Positions 6,879-7,964 of a stretch of DNA of 7,964 bases are shown one piece after another (the stretch's first letter is position 1; each line of letters begins with the position of its first letter). The DNA is from Pseudomonadota bacterium (GTDB taxonomy: Bacteria > Pseudomonadota > Gammaproteobacteria > Pseudomonadales > Pseudohongiellaceae): NCBI GenBank assembly GCA_022563075.1, contig JADFOC010000105.1, positions 1-7,964 on the forward strand. Reading direction: 5' to 3'. The position numbers and the translations under genes are program-made. Under the pieces are notes generated by a model. It was not told where the DNA came from and did no database searches. It worked only from the letters and a program-made list of their open reading frames with translations.

Positions 6879-7793
6879 ATGAAAATCATGATCACTGGCA
6901 GCGCTGGCTTTATTGGTCATGCACTATCTTTGAGATTACTAGAGCGCGGTGATGAGATTGTCGGCATCGATAATCTCAACGACTACTACGATGTAACACT
7001 TAAGCAGGACCGGCTCAAGCACCTTACTGCCCACAACAATTTCACCAACCTGCAAGTTGATCTCGAAGACGCCGCTGCAATCTCGAGGGCATTTCAGACA
7101 CATAAACCACAAAGAGTGGTAAATCTCGCCGCACAAGCGGGCGTGCGTTATTCACTGGAAAATCCACAGGCCTACATCAGCTCGAATTTAGTTGGCTTCG
7201 TTAACATATTGGAAGGTTGCCGCTACCATGATGTAGAGCACCTGGTTTATGCATCCAGTAGCTCAGTCTACGGCGCCAATACCCGCATGCCATTCTCAGT
7301 TCACGACAATGTGGACCACCCCCTTAGCCTTTATGCGGCCAGCAAGAAGGCGAACGAATTAAACGCGCATACTTACAGCCATTTGTTTTCGCTACCCACT
7401 ACCGGCCTACGCTTTTTTACTGTCTATGGCCCTTGGGGTAGACCTGATATGGCTCTGTTCAAATTCACTCGAGCAATACTCGCCGGCGAACCCATCGACG
7501 TCTTTAACTTTGGCAAACACAGACGAGATTTTACCTACATTGATGACATCGTAGAAGGGGTAATTCGAACTTTAGATAGGGTAGCAACAGGCGACGGTGA
7601 TTGGGATAGCGCTAGTCCTGACCCCGCAACCAGTATCTCTCCCTATCGAATCTACAACATCGGCAGTAATAACCCGGTGGAGCTGATGTACTACATTGAA
7701 ATTCTAGAGAAATGCCTGGGCAAAACCGCAGAGAAAGTTTTCTTGCCCTTGCAGGCAGGAGATGTTCCAGCGACGTTTGCAGAACCTCTGTGA
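6879..7793 (+). CDS. UDP-glucuronate 4-epimerase-type SDR enzyme, C-terminus cut short
   Basis: This extended short-chain dehydrogenase/reductase would interconvert UDP-glucuronate and UDP-galacturonate, or a related UDP-uronic acid. The NAD motif TGSAGFIG (6-13) gives G7, G10 and G13. D31 in [10 protein letters not shown] is the usual acidic residue for NAD preference. [10 protein letters not shown] (83-92), the SSSSVYG serine segment (126-132) and catalytic Y152 and K156 ([10 protein letters not shown]) are all present. [15 protein letters not shown] (178-192) and the segment [12 protein letters not shown] with [16 protein letters not shown] (241-270) are hallmarks of the LpsL/CapI-like UDP-glucuronate epimerases. 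The family normally ends about 30 residues after GDVPAT-[FYW]-A. Here GDVPATFA (294-301) is followed by EPL and a stop. None of the three plus-strand frames resumes the family sequence, so this is not a simple frameshift. The missing C-terminal helix and strand may leave a defective enzyme, or the joint may be an assembly artefact. Paired with the dehydrogenase gene upstream. Confidence 0.9.
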   Translation: MKIMITGSAGFIGHALSLRLLERGDEIVGIDNLNDYYDVTLKQDRLKHLTAHNNFTNLQVDLEDAAAISRAFQTHKPQRVVNLAAQAGVRYSLENPQAYISSNLVGFVNILEGCRYHDVEHLVYASSSSVYGANTRMPFSVHDNVDHPLSLYAASKKANELNAHTYSHLFSLPTTGLRFFTVYGPWGRPDMALFKFTRAILAGEPIDVFNFGKHRRDFTYIDDIVEGVIRTLDRVATGDGDWDSASPDPATSISPYRIYNIGSNNPVELMYYIEILEKCLGKTAEKVFLPLQAGDVPATFAEPL

Positions 7794-7963
7794 TTAGCAC
7801 CCGCGCTTGTATTACCAAGTGTTGGGTCAACACTTACGGGATATGTTGCTGTGTCTAAGAATGTCTGATGTACTTCAACAGTAAGAACATTGTTTATAAA
7901 AGATAGCTGCCCCCATACCTCGTTCCCGTCAGCGTCAGTTACCTTAGGTCTGTAGATGTGAAA
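7691..7963 (-). CDS. Fragment of a phage-like structural protein, 5' end off the right edge
   Basis: On the minus strand one frame is open from the right edge (first full codon at 7963) to a TAG at 7691-7693. The first 55 or so residues read like a real protein: [20 protein letters not shown], then [20 protein letters not shown] and [10 protein letters not shown] recall the pattern I-x-RP-x-V-x-DA-x-G-x2-VWG followed by FLD-x-A-x-YPV-x-VDPT-x-G from large repeat-type structural proteins of phages and uncultured viral contigs. I cannot confirm a family here. Below about 7800 the frame runs antisense to the epimerase and is probably not native sequence, so the genuine fragment is likely 7794-7963. 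It has about 43% GC against roughly 50% elsewhere. Together with the broken epimerase this marks a joint between unrelated DNAs. It has no start in the window. Confidence 0.5.
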   Translation of the reverse strand, partial: FHIYRPKVTDADGNEVWGQLSFINNVLTVEVHQTFLDTATYPVSVDPTLGNTSAGANHRGSANVAGTSPACKGKKTFSAVLPRHFSRISM

Positions 7964-7964
7964 T

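Noticed and set aside
7612..7833. Minus-strand open frame starting with GTG, 73 codons
   Set aside because: It crosses the joint in a different frame from the well-formed phage-like protein and has no recognisable motif.

Overview
The window looks like a chromosomal or metagenomic fragment of a gammaproteobacterium related to Pseudomonadales/Cellvibrionales. The evidence is the protein family types, a GC content near 50% (hand counts of sampled lines), and the gene order nadK - rhomboid - yeaC - DUF2797 - pepN. I recall that order from Pseudomonas but could not check it here.

Left part (1-5366, all minus strand): a compact housekeeping run, read right to left. It holds NAD kinase (nadK), a GlpG-like rhomboid protease overlapping nadK by 8 nt, a 111-nt gap, a YeaC-type DUF1315 protein, a DUF2797 protein joined to it by a TAATG stop/start overlap, and aminopeptidase N (pepN). 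pepN runs off the left edge: the first 769 codons are present and uninterrupted, and roughly 100 C-terminal residues are missing.

Middle (5367-5591): a divergent intergenic region. It carries a plausible extended -10 promoter for nadK and only weak signals for the plus-strand genes.

Right part (5592-7793, plus strand): two nucleotide-sugar genes separated by 15 nt. The first is a TviB/WbpO-type UDP-N-acetylhexosamine 6-dehydrogenase and the second a UDP-glucuronate-4-epimerase-type SDR enzyme. Together they would supply an acidic sugar for an O-antigen, capsule or exopolysaccharide, so the window probably touches the edge of a surface-polysaccharide locus.

The epimerase is cut about 30 residues before its expected C-terminus, at about 7782-7800. 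The remaining 171 nt (about 43% GC) read on the minus strand as a different protein, resembling repeat-rich structural proteins of phage or uncultured viruses. This abrupt change is either an assembly chimera or a real insertion or recombination joint, and it is the most unusual thing in the window. I found no RNA gene, IS element, CRISPR array or convincing rho-independent terminator, and no clearly new multi-gene system.
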